A stretch of 64,000 bases of DNA from Lachnospiraceae bacterium (GCA_910575105.1 CAJTDK010000014.1:4016-68015); one strand, 5' to 3'; shown: positions 16,351 through 25,199, numbered from the stretch's first letter. Notes: generated by a model not told the origin, from the sequence alone. Made by a program: numbers and translations.

Positions 16351-17016
16351 TTAATATCCAAGATTCCGAATCCACTGTATAATCTCATCCTCGGAAGCTG
16401 ACGACTGGAATCTCTGTCCTTCCTGCCATTCTCCGGTTCCCGCCATTTCAGCCAAAAGTTTTCCGCTCTCACCCAGCTCGGAAGACGAGGAAGTGCAGAA
16501 AGGAATGACCGTTTTTCCTGTAAAATCATTTGCCTTTACAAAGCCGTCTAACGGCCATGCCGCGATTCCCCACCAAATCGGATAACCGATAAATACCGTA
16601 TCGTAAGAATCCCAGTTCTCTACTGTCGTGGATACAAGCTCTACATCTCTTTCATTCTCGTTTTCATGCTCCACAGATACACGGCTGTCATTATTTGTCC
16701 AGTCCAGGTCGGCGTCGCTGTAAGGCTCTGCCGGTTCTACCTTAAACGAATCCGCGCCCGTAGCGTCTGCGATAACACCGGCAACTCTTTCTGTATTTCC
16801 TGATGCCGAGTAATATACGACCAATGCCTTCCCGTCTCCTGCTGCTGAATCTCCTGCATTTTCTGCATCTGCCGTATCTGCCGCAATCTCTTCATTCCCG
16901 GTATCCGCCGGCGCGCCGCCATCATTATCAGCGCCTGTGTCAGAACCACATCCCATAAGTAAGGTAACAGCTGTTATACCAGCTAAAATCAAAGTAAATA
17001 ATTTTTTTCTGCTCAT
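16351..17016 (-). CDS. Lipoprotein flavodoxin, canonical loop
   Basis: This is a 221-residue lipoprotein flavodoxin. The signal peptide ends in TLLMGC, and an Asp/Ala/Gly-rich linker leads to the domain start VVYYSASGNTERVAGVIA, where SASGNT is a standard FMN phosphate loop. GYPIWWGIAAWP and PFCTSSSSELGES complete the flavin pocket. ATG 17016 is taken as the start; the in-frame GTG 17025 lies only 2 nt after GGAG, although the ATG spacing of 11 is long. It is the first gene of a two-flavodoxin operon downstream of the 45-bp LysR element at 17076-17120. Confidence 0.87.
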   Translation of the reverse strand: MSRKKLFTLILAGITAVTLLMGCGSDTGADNDGGAPADTGNEEIAADTADAENAGDSAAGDGKALVVYYSASGNTERVAGVIADATGADSFKVEPAEPYSDADLDWTNNDSRVSVEHENENERDVELVSTTVENWDSYDTVFIGYPIWWGIAAWPLDGFVKANDFTGKTVIPFCTSSSSELGESGKLLAEMAGTGEWQEGQRFQSSASEDEIIQWIRNLGY

Positions 17017-17049
17017 ATTTTTCACATCTCCTTTGCTTTTCTATCACAA

Positions 17050-17120
17050 ATTATAAACGAAAAAATACTCCCGAAGAAGTCTCTCTTTGTTTTCCAGTGC
17101 AAACTTTAAGGTTATAACTT
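17050..17120 (-). promoter_or_regulatory. Promoter with 45-bp LysR element, copy 1
   Basis: -10 TATAAT (17050-17055) and the 45-bp element 17076-17120, which contains GAAGTCTCTC near the -35 and the half-repeat AAACTTTAAGGTTAT upstream. It aligns without gaps to 23237-23281, 25270-25314 and 32207-32251. The element overlaps the 3' end of the esterase gene. The -35 is poor, as expected for an activator-dependent promoter. Confidence 0.8.
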
Positions 17121-18197
17121 GTTCCAGAAAAATCTCAATCCATTATAGGTATATTCATCACTTGCTGTCACATCGTGAGAATATCCTTCTCTTTCAAGAA
17201 ACAAAAGGTTCCCCTCCTTCTCATTATCCGCAAACCGGAAGGTTTTATCTTTTACATTTCCCATAGCCTGAATCTGTGCCTTAAATGAGCCGTATGCAAA
17301 ATCCTTCGTACCAGAAGCGGAAAAGATAAAGAAATCATCCCAGTCGTGCCCCGATTCACGAACCAGTTCTGCCATATATTCTCCGTCCGTTGTATAATTT
17401 CCGCTCATGGGCATAAAATACCGGAAATAATCCAGACAATAGCGGAACGTACACCATGTGTTGACCGATCCCATGGAAAACCCACCGAAAGCACGATGAT
17501 CACGGGAGGCGGCTATTCCCTCCGGCGTCGTATCTTTTGCATAAGTGCTATATTTATCTTCAACCGCAGGAATCAGGTCATTCAAAAGCTCATTATGAAA
17601 CTGGTCGGTAAGCTGCAGAGCCAGACCGTAATCCCCGCTGTCATTCCCGCTTGTATTATTATAGGTTGGAAGGACGATAAGCAGCGGGCTGATCTTCCCG
17701 TCCTCTATCGCATGGTCAATCACATACTTAAAGGAACGGGGATTTTTATCTGTACCCATAATGCTCGTCTCATCACTCCACCCCCCATGGCTTAAATACA
17801 TGATATTGTATCTTTCCTCTTTGTCATAACCATAAGGGACATAGACCCATGCCTCCTTTGTCAGGGGCTGCGTATGCTCTTCATAAGTAAAGGATTCCCA
17901 TGTGTCATACGTAAGCTTTTCCAGTGTTCCCTGCTGTTTCGCAGGGAGCTCATACCCATCTGGGATATATTCCAGTTCCTTCATAGCGGCGCCTCCATAA
18001 TCTTCGGTTCCTCTATCAGACGACAGTACGTCATTTTCTGCATCCGTTTTTTTCATTTCGTCGGCTGACAGATGCCCGTCGCTGACTTTTTCTTCTTTCA
18101 ACCCACACGCGGCCGTCAGAAGTACCAGCAATAATATAAGGCAGAATATTCGTCCTGACTTTTTTATATCATGCTTTATCCATATAAATCTTCCCAA
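17112..18197 (-). CDS. Lipoprotein esterase (feruloyl/acetyl esterase-like, PF00756 type)
   Basis: This secreted alpha/beta hydrolase of about 361 residues has a hydrophobic N-terminus ending in the lipobox LLTAAC. The esterase domain begins near EAWVYVPYGYDKEERYNIMY. The nucleophile elbow is GGFSMGS, the oxyanion region HGGWSD, and the terminal His lies in REGYSHDVTA. Fold and order match the esterase D / feruloyl esterase family. The start is uncertain: no ATG is available near the signal peptide, and the TTG at 18197, about 12 nt after AAAGGAG, is used here. It is the last gene of the operon that begins at the LysR element copy 2. The substrate is unknown; acyl groups on plant glycans are plausible. 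Confidence 0.8.
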   Translation of the reverse strand: MGRFIWIKHDIKKSGRIFCLILLLVLLTAACGLKEEKVSDGHLSADEMKKTDAENDVLSSDRGTEDYGGAAMKELEYIPDGYELPAKQQGTLEKLTYDTWESFTYEEHTQPLTKEAWVYVPYGYDKEERYNIMYLSHGGWSDETSIMGTDKNPRSFKYVIDHAIEDGKISPLLIVLPTYNNTSGNDSGDYGLALQLTDQFHNELLNDLIPAVEDKYSTYAKDTTPEGIAASRDHRAFGGFSMGSVNTWCTFRYCLDYFRYFMPMSGNYTTDGEYMAELVRESGHDWDDFFIFSASGTKDFAYGSFKAQIQAMGNVKDKTFRFADNEKEGNLLFLEREGYSHDVTASDEYTYNGLRFFWNKL

Positions 18198-18291
18198 CTT
18201 CTCACCCAACTCCTTTATCAATATGATTCTTTGCCGGACGAAGTCCACCGGTTTTGCAGACACATGAACCGCCAAATGCCTTTTAGAGCCG

Positions 18292-19185
18292 TCACACCGC
18301 AAAAAAATTCACCGCTAACCCGGTAATATAAGAAAATGCCATCACAAAAGCCAGATACAGAATAAAGCGCCGGATGCCAAGAACAATTTTCAGCGCTCCT
18401 AGATTTGTAATTTTTGTAGCGGGTCCGGTAATCATAAATGCCGCCGCGCTTCCCATACTCATGCCCGATGCCAGCCATTGCCGCAGCAGAGGAATCGTTC
18501 CGCCGCCGCATGCATAAAGAGGCACTCCGATGGTTGCCGCCATCAATACGCCAAAGCCCTCATTGCTCTTCCCAAAAAGCTGTGCAAACCTTTCCGACGG
18601 AACATATCTTTGAAATAATGCGGAAAGCAGGACGCCCGCCAGGAAATAAATTCCGGTCGCCTTTATATTTCTGCCCAGATTTTTAAGAAAACGTACCGCC
18701 ATATTCGGATGCGTATCATGACTTGCGCGGGGTTCAAACCCTTTAAAATCAAAAAATGGTTTTTTTCCATAAAAAAGACAAACGATTAATCCGGCCGCTA
18801 TGCCGCAAAGCGTACAGGAGATAAGCCGCACTGCAACCGCCGTAGCCTTAAGCGCCGTACTGTACAGCAAAAGCTGGGGATTAAGAAGTATGCTGCTCAT
18901 CATAAATGCCGCAAGCCAGTCATGCCTCATCCCATGCCGGGAAAATGAAGCCGCAATCGGGATTGTTCCGTACATGCAAAGGGGAGAGGCAATCCCCAGA
19001 ATACTTGCGGGAACTACTCCCCAGACGCCCCATTTTTTATCTTTAATCTGCTCAAAGCAATTATGAATGGCATCTTTTGCAAACACAGAAACAAAAGAGC
19101 CTATGACCATGCCTAACGCCCAGTAAGGGGCAATCTGGCGAAGCTGAATCTGAAAATAATACCCGATATAGATGAATTCTCTCAT
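18292..19185 (-). CDS. Multispanning permease (ArsP/DUF318-like), second copy
   Basis: This 297-residue paralogue of the permease at 6433 carries the same signatures, SPLCMYGTIPIAASF and GVPLYACGGGTIPLLRQW, and MITGPATKITNLGALKIVLG. The start at 19185 (MREFIYIGYYFQIQL) was chosen by alignment to the paralogue and because its ATG forms an ATGA overlap with the DUF362 stop at 19182. An in-frame extension upstream to 19329 lies inside the DUF362 gene and is not real. About eight membrane segments. The transported species is unknown; the conserved pairing with DUF362 suggests a two-component unit. Confidence 0.82.
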   Translation of the reverse strand: MREFIYIGYYFQIQLRQIAPYWALGMVIGSFVSVFAKDAIHNCFEQIKDKKWGVWGVVPASILGIASPLCMYGTIPIAASFSRHGMRHDWLAAFMMSSILLNPQLLLYSTALKATAVAVRLISCTLCGIAAGLIVCLFYGKKPFFDFKGFEPRASHDTHPNMAVRFLKNLGRNIKATGIYFLAGVLLSALFQRYVPSERFAQLFGKSNEGFGVLMAATIGVPLYACGGGTIPLLRQWLASGMSMGSAAAFMITGPATKITNLGALKIVLGIRRFILYLAFVMAFSYITGLAVNFFAV

Positions 19186-20210
19186 TTCCCGTCTATATTC
19201 TCCAGATAATAGCTGCGGCTTCCAAGACCGATTTTCTCCCCATGCTCCAACACATGCTCCGCGTTCCGGTCTTCCATCCGGTTTACAAAAGCCTCGTTTC
19301 CTTCCGCCTGATAGATCAGATCCACGCATGCCTGATCTAACGCCACCGGATCGGCAGACGCCAGGATTCCGATATCATGAATGTCAGGTTCAGCCGGATT
19401 TCCGTCGCAATCGCAGTCAATAGACAGATGATTCATCACACTGATATACAGAATATTTCCATCCAATGAATCCACAACAGACTTTCCTGCTTCCGCCATC
19501 GACTCAAGGAACGGATTCTGCTCTCCGCCCCACGGACTGTCATGACTTTCGCCTGCCGTATGGATAAGACATTTTCCTTCTGCCGAACCAATACCAATGG
19601 AAATATTTTTGATAGCCCCGCCAAATCCAGCCATCGCATGTCCTTTAAAATGTGACAGCACCAAAAACCCGTCATATTCCGGAAAATGCGCTCCCACATA
19701 ATTTTCCTTCAGATGTGTGCCGCCCTCCACCGGAATCGTAGTTGAACCATCTTCATCCATGATAACTACCTCTGCGATATCATTAAATCCATGGTCTTTT
19801 GCTACCTGATAGTGCATGGCTGTCTCAGTCCTGGAACCTCCGTAGGCTGTATTGCACTCTACGATCGTACCATTTACCGACTGTACCAGATCTTTTATCA
19901 GTTCCGGATCGAGATAATTACTTGCGGGCGGTTCTCCCGTAGAGAGCTTAACCGCAATATTGTCACCTTCAAGCTCTGTCCCTAAAGCGCCGTAGATCTT
20001 CATCAGCGCTTCCGGCGTAATCTCCTCGGTCATATACACTGTGCTGCCTTCGTTTTCATCCTCTCCTTCATGCTGCGTATGGGGTTCGCTTAGCTCCACT
20101 TTCCCTCCCATCATACTCTGCATGCTGCGTAAAAAGATAAACCCTCCGATTCCTGCCGCAGCTATAAGAATAACCAGTATAACCGCCGCCCATTTCCAAC
20201 GTTTACTCAT
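19182..20210 (-). CDS. DUF362 protein with N-terminal membrane anchor, second copy
   Basis: This is a 342-residue DUF362 protein. Residues 6-28 are a single hydrophobic segment after MSKRWKW, without a lipobox, so it is anchored by a helix with the domain outside. The diagnostic blocks match the copy at 7328: NTAYGGSRTETAMHYQ, SHFKGHAMAGFGGAIKN, IDCDCDGNPAEPD and DPVALDQACVDL. A good ribosome site (AGGAG) precedes the ATG, which lies 3 bp after the aldo/keto reductase stop. It overlaps the permease by 4 bases. Function unknown; family members are often linked to redox or metal proteins. Confidence 0.82.
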   Translation of the reverse strand: MSKRWKWAAVILVILIAAAGIGGFIFLRSMQSMMGGKVELSEPHTQHEGEDENEGSTVYMTEEITPEALMKIYGALGTELEGDNIAVKLSTGEPPASNYLDPELIKDLVQSVNGTIVECNTAYGGSRTETAMHYQVAKDHGFNDIAEVVIMDEDGSTTIPVEGGTHLKENYVGAHFPEYDGFLVLSHFKGHAMAGFGGAIKNISIGIGSAEGKCLIHTAGESHDSPWGGEQNPFLESMAEAGKSVVDSLDGNILYISVMNHLSIDCDCDGNPAEPDIHDIGILASADPVALDQACVDLIYQAEGNEAFVNRMEDRNAEHVLEHGEKIGLGSRSYYLENIDGK

Positions 20211-20213
20211 CTT

Positions 20214-21059
20214 TTACTCCTGACTGTCCAGATCAATTACATACCCTGCATATCCTTCTTCCATCTCAGACGTAGAATTGTAATATCTGACATTTTTATT
20301 CAGCCCGGCGATATCCTCCATCTCTGCATCTGTCAATTCAAAATCAAAGATATCAATATTGTCTTTGATATGGTCGGGGTTGGTCGAACCCGGAATCACC
20401 TGATTTCCTTTCTGCACATGCCAGCGCAGGATGATCTGGGCGTTGCTCTTGCCATATTTCTGTGCCAGCGCTGTAAATACCGGTTCATTGATAAGCGCTT
20501 TATCGCCATGTCCGAGGGGATACCACGCCATCACACGGCAGCCGCAGTCCTTAAGCATGTCAATGGTTTTTGTATCCGTATAATAAGGATGCGCTTCCAT
20601 CTGGATCATATGAGGCTTGATCTCGCTTTCCAGAAGAAGTCTCGCAAGCTTCTCATCATGGAAATTAGAAATTCCGATTGCTCTTATCTTTCCTTCCTTA
20701 TAGGCCTTTTCAAGCTTGCGGTAACCCGCCATAAAGTCGCCCGACGGCTGATGGATGAACATCAGATCCATATATTCCGTATCCAAAAGCTCCAGACTCT
20801 TTTCTACTGTTCCCTCCGTCAGATACTGGCTGGCCCAGATCTTTGTAGAAAGGAAAATTTCTTCACGCGCAACACCGGATTTTTTCATACCACGTCCTAC
20901 GGCGCGCTCGTTCATATATGCCTGTGCGGTATCTATCATACGGTATCCGCAGCTTAATGCGTCAATAACTGCCTGCTCTGCCTGTGCCGACGTCATTAAA
21001 AATGTCCCGATACCTGCCGCCGGCATTTTTACTCCATTGCTTAGTGAAAATGTCATCAT
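20214..21059 (-). CDS. Aldo/keto reductase (2,5-diketogluconate reductase-like)
   Basis: This 281-residue cytosolic reductase has an intact tetrad in IDTAQAYMNE (Asp, Tyr), LSTKIW (Lys) and FIHQPSG (His), and the cofactor segment IPGSTNPDHIKDNIDIF. ATG 21059 was chosen because it lies 8 nt after AGGAGG; the frame also opens with a TTG at 21077 inside that ribosome site. It is closest in this window to the lipoprotein reductase at 2408 but has no signal peptide. It follows a truncated Fe-S flavoprotein gene in the same operon. It is an NADPH-dependent carbonyl reductase by family; its natural substrate is unknown. Confidence 0.88.
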   Translation of the reverse strand: MMTFSLSNGVKMPAAGIGTFLMTSAQAEQAVIDALSCGYRMIDTAQAYMNERAVGRGMKKSGVAREEIFLSTKIWASQYLTEGTVEKSLELLDTEYMDLMFIHQPSGDFMAGYRKLEKAYKEGKIRAIGISNFHDEKLARLLLESEIKPHMIQMEAHPYYTDTKTIDMLKDCGCRVMAWYPLGHGDKALINEPVFTALAQKYGKSNAQIILRWHVQKGNQVIPGSTNPDHIKDNIDIFDFELTDAEMEDIAGLNKNVRYYNSTSEMEEGYAGYVIDLDSQE

Positions 21060-21128
21060 TCTCAATTCCTCCTTCAAAATTGTGAGCTTAGCGCTTTACT
21101 ATTCAAATATATCGTTCATTCATTTCTG

Positions 21129-21644
21129 CTATCTAACCTCTGCATCCTGCTTAACCTGCTCTGGCACGGTTCCGTGTACCATGTTCCAGTAACGAGACGA
21201 TACTACCGGCATTTCCTGAATCGTAAAATACTTATTCAGCTGGTCAAATGTAGCTGTTGTCCCGGCTCTTCTTGCAGAGATTACCGCTGCGACGGGCTTC
21301 ATGTAGAATGCCTTGTTTGCATTTCCGTGAAGCTCTGAATAAAACAAGCGGTCCATAAATGCTGTTATATTGCCGCTGGCGGCGCCGTAATGGACAGGTG
21401 TTCCAAAAATGAAGCCGTCTGCTTCGTATACCTTATGGCGGAATTCATTTACCGCATCGTTAAATACGCATTCCTTCTTCTCACCGCATTTCAAACATGC
21501 GATGCATCCGCCCACAGGTTTATTTCCAATCCAGAAAATCTCTGTCTCTATCCCCTCCTGATTTAACGTTCCTGCCACTTCACAAAGAGCCGTATAAGTA
21601 CAGCCTGTTTTATGAGGGCTTCCATTTACCAGTAATACTTTCAT
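21129..21644 (-). CDS. Iron-sulfur flavoprotein-like protein, C-terminally short
   Basis: This 171-residue paralogue of the protein at 1720 has the FMN loop VNGSPHKTGCT and the cluster motif CIACLKCGEKKEC (C-x2-C-x2-C-x5-C). FGTPVHYGAASGN is the second flavin loop. Homologues end in a final helix of about 20 residues (in the 1720 protein DTMKSLGKNMAYLLK); here the frame stops after PEQVKQDAEVR, so that helix is missing. The loss may be tolerated because the flavin and cluster sites are upstream of it. The start has a strong GGGAGG. It sits between the SDR remnant and the aldo/keto reductase. Confidence 0.78.
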   Translation of the reverse strand: MKVLLVNGSPHKTGCTYTALCEVAGTLNQEGIETEIFWIGNKPVGGCIACLKCGEKKECVFNDAVNEFRHKVYEADGFIFGTPVHYGAASGNITAFMDRLFYSELHGNANKAFYMKPVAAVISARRAGTTATFDQLNKYFTIQEMPVVSSRYWNMVHGTVPEQVKQDAEVR

Positions 21645-21694
21645 ATTCTTACCTCCCTGTGCAATAAACCAACATTTCTACAACTTCAAAAATT

Positions 21695-22325
21695 TTAATC
21701 CTGAAAATCTGACTGACAGCTGAATTCTCTCCATTTATCATATTCCTTGCGGCGTCTTTCCATAGTTTCCTTTGCAAATCTGACTGCGTCACTGCCAAGA
21801 AGCAGGCGGAACGGAGTATCCTCTGCCTCGATCGCCTGGATAATCAGTCTGGCGCCTTTATCCGGGTCTCCCTTCTGCGTTCCATGAGACTTATCCTTCC
21901 CGATTCTTCTCGCGCCTGCCGTCTCTTCATAATCTGATATGACTGTGTCGGACTGCGTCAATGACCTTCCTGCAAAATCTGTGCGGAATGCACCAGGTTC
22001 AACAGCCATTACCTTGATCCCAAGCGGTGCCGTCTCAGCACGAAGTCCATCTGAAAGTCCTTCCAGCGCACACTTTGAAGCGGCATAATAACCTGAGCCC
22101 GGAGCCGTTCCAAGCGCCGCAATCGAAGAAATGTTAATGATTGCTCCGCTTCTCTTTGCTCTCATATCAGGTAATACAGCTTTGATCAATTCAATCGGTC
22201 CCCAAAAATTTGTCTGAAATAATCGTGCGGTATCTTCCTCTTCACCTTCTTCCACTGCCGCCCGATAACCGTAGCCTGCATTGTTTACCAGCACATCCAC
22301 TCCTCCGAACCGTTCTTTTGATGAA
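21695..22325 (-). pseudogene. Short-chain dehydrogenase lacking its N-terminal cofactor half-site
   Basis: From about 22320 leftward the frame encodes an SDR: ERFGGVDVLVNNAGYGY, the catalytic Ser in ISSIAALGT, Tyr and Lys in GYYAASKCALEG, and PGAFRTDF. The N-terminal Rossmann motif (TGxxxGxG) and about 70 residues are absent. Upstream in the same frame the codons are an out-of-frame reading of the alcohol dehydrogenase gene. With no NAD(P)-binding glycine motif the product cannot be a normal SDR. It is read as the 3' part of a gene fused by deletion to the Fe-ADH gene. Confidence 0.8.
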
Positions 22326-23187
22326 TGACCGCCAGCCCTTGTCCGTGGTTGCAGTCCGTATACGCGCCAAGCTGATGTTCGATCTGATGCGCCTGGAAAT
22401 CTGTCACCTTGCCAATCTTCAGGATGCCATTTTCCGCCATAGCAGACGCCCACATCAGCTCTGTTCTTGCCTCTTTATCATTCAGATCTACCAGAAGAGC
22501 ACGGATATTACGGATTACATTGCGCATAACAGCCTCCGCAATCTCATCTGACAGATTCACATCGCGCGGAGAGCCTAAATACGTCTCCATGCTATGGCTT
22601 AAGGTATCAAAAGCCCCTGAGATTACCTGCTTTTTTGGAAGCGTCATAGTATAATCCACATCCAATACTGCAAAGCTTGCATAAGCGCCAAGGACTCCGG
22701 CTTTTTCGTTTGTATCCTCATTCGTGATAACCGCGCCGTTATTCATCTCCGCACCGGTTCCGGAAGCGGTGACGATTGCCCCCATAGGCAGATGTTCTGT
22801 CGGATATATATGATTTTTAAACTCCATCTCCCAGATGTCTTCATCCAGCGCTGCCTGGCACGCTATGATCTTACAGCAGTCGATGACCGAGCCGCCGCCC
22901 ACTGCCAGAATAAAGTCTACATTCTTTTCTCTTGCAAGCGCCGCGCCTTCCTGTACTTTCTTATAGGTAGGATTTGGCATGATCCCGGAAAAATCAACGA
23001 TCTCTTTACCTGCCTCTTTCAGATAACCACAGATCTCATCATAGACTCCGCTTTTCTTGACTGAGCCGCCTCCATAAGCTACCATAACCGTCTTTCCGGC
23101 TTTCGCAAGCTCTGCCGGCAATGCTTTTGCCGCTGCTTTTTCTCCAAAATATACTTTCACAGGGTATGAATAAATAAAATCTTTCAC
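22285..23187 (-). pseudogene. Fe-dependent alcohol dehydrogenase (BdhA/YqhD-like), 3' part lost
   Basis: The gene starts at GTG 23187, 8 nt after AGGAGG, and encodes VMVAYGGGSVKKSGVYDE, GGGSVIDCCK, the metal region FDTLSHSMETY and HQIEHQLGAYTDCNHG. After GLAVIH (about 22322) the match to the intact paralogue at 30966 stops and a short out-of-frame tail QKNGSEEWMCW follows. About 85 C-terminal residues of the helical domain are missing. All four expected Fe ligands are still encoded, so residual activity is possible, but loss of the C-terminal helices makes it unlikely. It is the first gene after LysR element copy 2. Confidence 0.82.
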
Positions 23188-23211
23188 TGCAATCTCCTCC
23201 TTACTTGTTCT

Positions 23212-23281
23212 ATTATATATAAACTGTAAATTTACAGAAGTCTCTTTTTGTTCATCAGTTATTACCCAAAAGTTATAATTC
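23212..23281 (-). promoter_or_regulatory. Promoter with 45-bp LysR element, copy 2
   Basis: -10 TATAAT (23212-23217) and the element 23237-23281 (GAAGTCTCTT near the -35, ATTACCCAAAAGTTAT upstream). Spacing from -10 to element is 20 bp, against 21 in the other copies. It drives the unit that runs from the Fe-ADH fragment to the esterase at 17112. Confidence 0.8.
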
Positions 23282-23317
23282 CTGATCATTTCGATCAAAT
23301 AAAGCCTTTCATCATTA

Positions 23318-24379
23318 TTATTTTTCTATTACATTCACTTTCATATTTCCAAACGCACTGTTCAGAGAAAACGCATCTGCGATCTTTTCTGTCAGGTAAA
23401 TCTCCCCGTCATCTGTCACTGCGATCAAATCAAAATCCGGATGTTCTTTCCAGTAGGTGATCGCGCCGCCTAAGCCTTTTACATACAAGGCGGTGGATAA
23501 CGTATCTCCCTGCCTGCCTTCCTTTGCAATAATCGTAATCGATGCCAGTTCATTCTCCACCGGATATCCGGTTTCCGGATTTATGATATGGCCATATTCC
23601 TTTCCATCGCTTCCAACAAAATATCTTTCATAATTCCCGGAAGTCACTACTGCCTTATCCGCAACAGACAGTACGCCAAGAGTCCCCTCGCCAAAAGGGC
23701 TGCGGATCCCTAACTGCCAGTCCGTTCCATCCGGCTTGGCGCCAATGGCCTGAATATTTCCTCCGATATCAAGAAGCGCCGATGTAATTCCCTGTTTTTT
23801 CAGAAGTTCAGTCACAACATCACCCGCGTAACCTTTTCCCACTGCGCCCAGATCCAGCTCCATCCCTTCCGAAAGCTGAATCTGATTGCCGTTTAAGATT
23901 ATTTTCCGATATCCGACGCGTTTTAAAATCTCCTGAATCTCTTCCCTATCCGGCACGCGGTTTTCCCCGGTGGTAAATCCCCATGCTGTAAGCGCCGGAT
24001 AAATCGTCGGCTCCAGCGCCCCGTCTGTTTCCTCCGCCATGGAAAGCGCATAGCCTACAACCTCCGCAGTCTCCCCGCTCAATGTAACCGGCTCCCCATT
24101 GCTATGATTCACCTGATAAATCTCGCTGGATTCTTCTGTAACAGACCATGCACTCTCCAGATCCGCCATTTTCTGTTCTGCCGCCTGTAATGCTTCCCCG
24201 GCATCCGACCCATACGCGGTAAACATAATATAGGTGTTCATTCCCAAAAATTCCGTTTTTACCGGCTCCACAGTCCCTTGCATTGTCGTTCTGGCAGCTG
24301 TCAAAAGTAAAATAAAGCCTGTCACAACCGTTCCGATTAAAATCAAAGGCCGCCGTTTTCTTTTATTCTCTTTTCTCAT
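23318..24379 (-). CDS. apbE: ApbE-like FAD:protein FMN transferase
   Basis: This 353-residue membrane-anchored protein has a signal-anchor after MRKENKRKRRPLI and no lipobox. The flavin transferase domain shows FLGMNTYIMFTAYG, LDLGAVGKGYAGD, LLDIGGNIQAIG, HIINPETGYPV and the Mg-binding GDTLSTALYV. ApbE proteins attach FMN from FAD to Ser/Thr in target proteins outside the membrane. No obvious FMN_bind target is encoded in the window, so its substrate lies elsewhere or is unrecognised. The ATG at 24379 (GGAG at 9 nt) is preferred to GTG 24457, which overlaps the flavodoxin stop but has no ribosome site. It is co-transcribed with that flavodoxin. Confidence 0.88.
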   Translation of the reverse strand: MRKENKRKRRPLILIGTVVTGFILLLTAARTTMQGTVEPVKTEFLGMNTYIMFTAYGSDAGEALQAAEQKMADLESAWSVTEESSEIYQVNHSNGEPVTLSGETAEVVGYALSMAEETDGALEPTIYPALTAWGFTTGENRVPDREEIQEILKRVGYRKIILNGNQIQLSEGMELDLGAVGKGYAGDVVTELLKKQGITSALLDIGGNIQAIGAKPDGTDWQLGIRSPFGEGTLGVLSVADKAVVTSGNYERYFVGSDGKEYGHIINPETGYPVENELASITIIAKEGRQGDTLSTALYVKGLGGAITYWKEHPDFDLIAVTDDGEIYLTEKIADAFSLNSAFGNMKVNVIEK

Positions 24380-24449
24380 CGCAACCGACTCCATGATCTT
24401 ACCCAAATGTGCTTTCCGGAGAAGTTTATCATTTGGTGATGTCCGCACC

Positions 24450-25199
24450 TTACTCACCGCTTACCATTTCATGCGCCCAAGCCATGACTTCCTCGCTGCT
24501 GTCCGCTACGTCATTTCTGGAAATGGTCAGCCCATCTTCAACGACTGCAGCGCCTGGCTGCATATCCGCAATCGTCTGAATCGTATTTGAAAATCTACTT
24601 CCGCCATGAGAATTAAATGGAATAATCGTCTTTCCTGAAAAATCATATTCCTCAAAAAACGTATACATCGGCTGCGGCATATCACCCCACCAGTTTGGGA
24701 ATCCCACAAAAATCGTATCATACTGTTCTAAATTCTCAATCTTTGTGGAAAGTGCAGGCCTCGCATTCTCTGCCTGCTCGTCCGCCGCCTGGTCTACCAA
24801 CGGGTCATGATCCAGAGGATAGGCTTCTTCTGTCTCAATACGGAATAATTCTCCGCCTACTGCCTGTTGGATGGCTTCCGCCATAAACTGCATATTTCCT
24901 ACGGCTTCTCCATCTTTTACCACCACGCTTGCTCCCGCGTCTGCATCAATGCCGCTGACGTCAATATCTTCCGGTATAGAAAAATAAGCGATTAAAATAT
25001 TGCCGTCAGAATTCTGTGCGCTGCTTTCTGCCGGTTCACTCTGACTCTCATCCTCTGCATCGTTCGTGGTATCTTCTTCAATCTGCGTCTCCTGCTGTTC
25101 CTCATTTGCCTGCGTTTCTTCCTGTGAACCACATCCTGCCAATAATCCTAACGCCATTACACCGGCCAGTAACATAGAAATAATTTTTTTTACTTTCAT
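24450..25199 (-). CDS. Lipoprotein flavodoxin, extended-loop subgroup
   Basis: This 249-residue lipoprotein has the lipobox GLLAGC at Cys22, a Glu/Gln-rich linker to about residue 68, then NILIAYFSIPEDIDVSG. Like the protein at 15592, it replaces the SxTGxT loop with a longer insertion (SGIDADAGASVVVKDGEA). GFPNWWGDMPQPMY and PFNSHGGSRFSNTI match the paralogue almost exactly. It heads a unit with the ApbE-like gene, so the two products probably act together outside the membrane. It is downstream of LysR element copy 3. Confidence 0.86.
   Translation of the reverse strand: MKVKKIISMLLAGVMALGLLAGCGSQEETQANEEQQETQIEEDTTNDAEDESQSEPAESSAQNSDGNILIAYFSIPEDIDVSGIDADAGASVVVKDGEAVGNMQFMAEAIQQAVGGELFRIETEEAYPLDHDPLVDQAADEQAENARPALSTKIENLEQYDTIFVGFPNWWGDMPQPMYTFFEEYDFSGKTIIPFNSHGGSRFSNTIQTIADMQPGAAVVEDGLTISRNDVADSSEEVMAWAHEMVSGE

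Noticed and set aside
19186-19329. Upstream extension of the second permease
   Set aside because: It lies inside the DUF362 gene; alignment with the first permease and the ATGA overlap place the start at 19185.
22326-22453. N-terminal part of the SDR frame
   Set aside because: It is an out-of-frame reading of the Fe-ADH gene and has no Rossmann motif, so it was not counted as SDR sequence.
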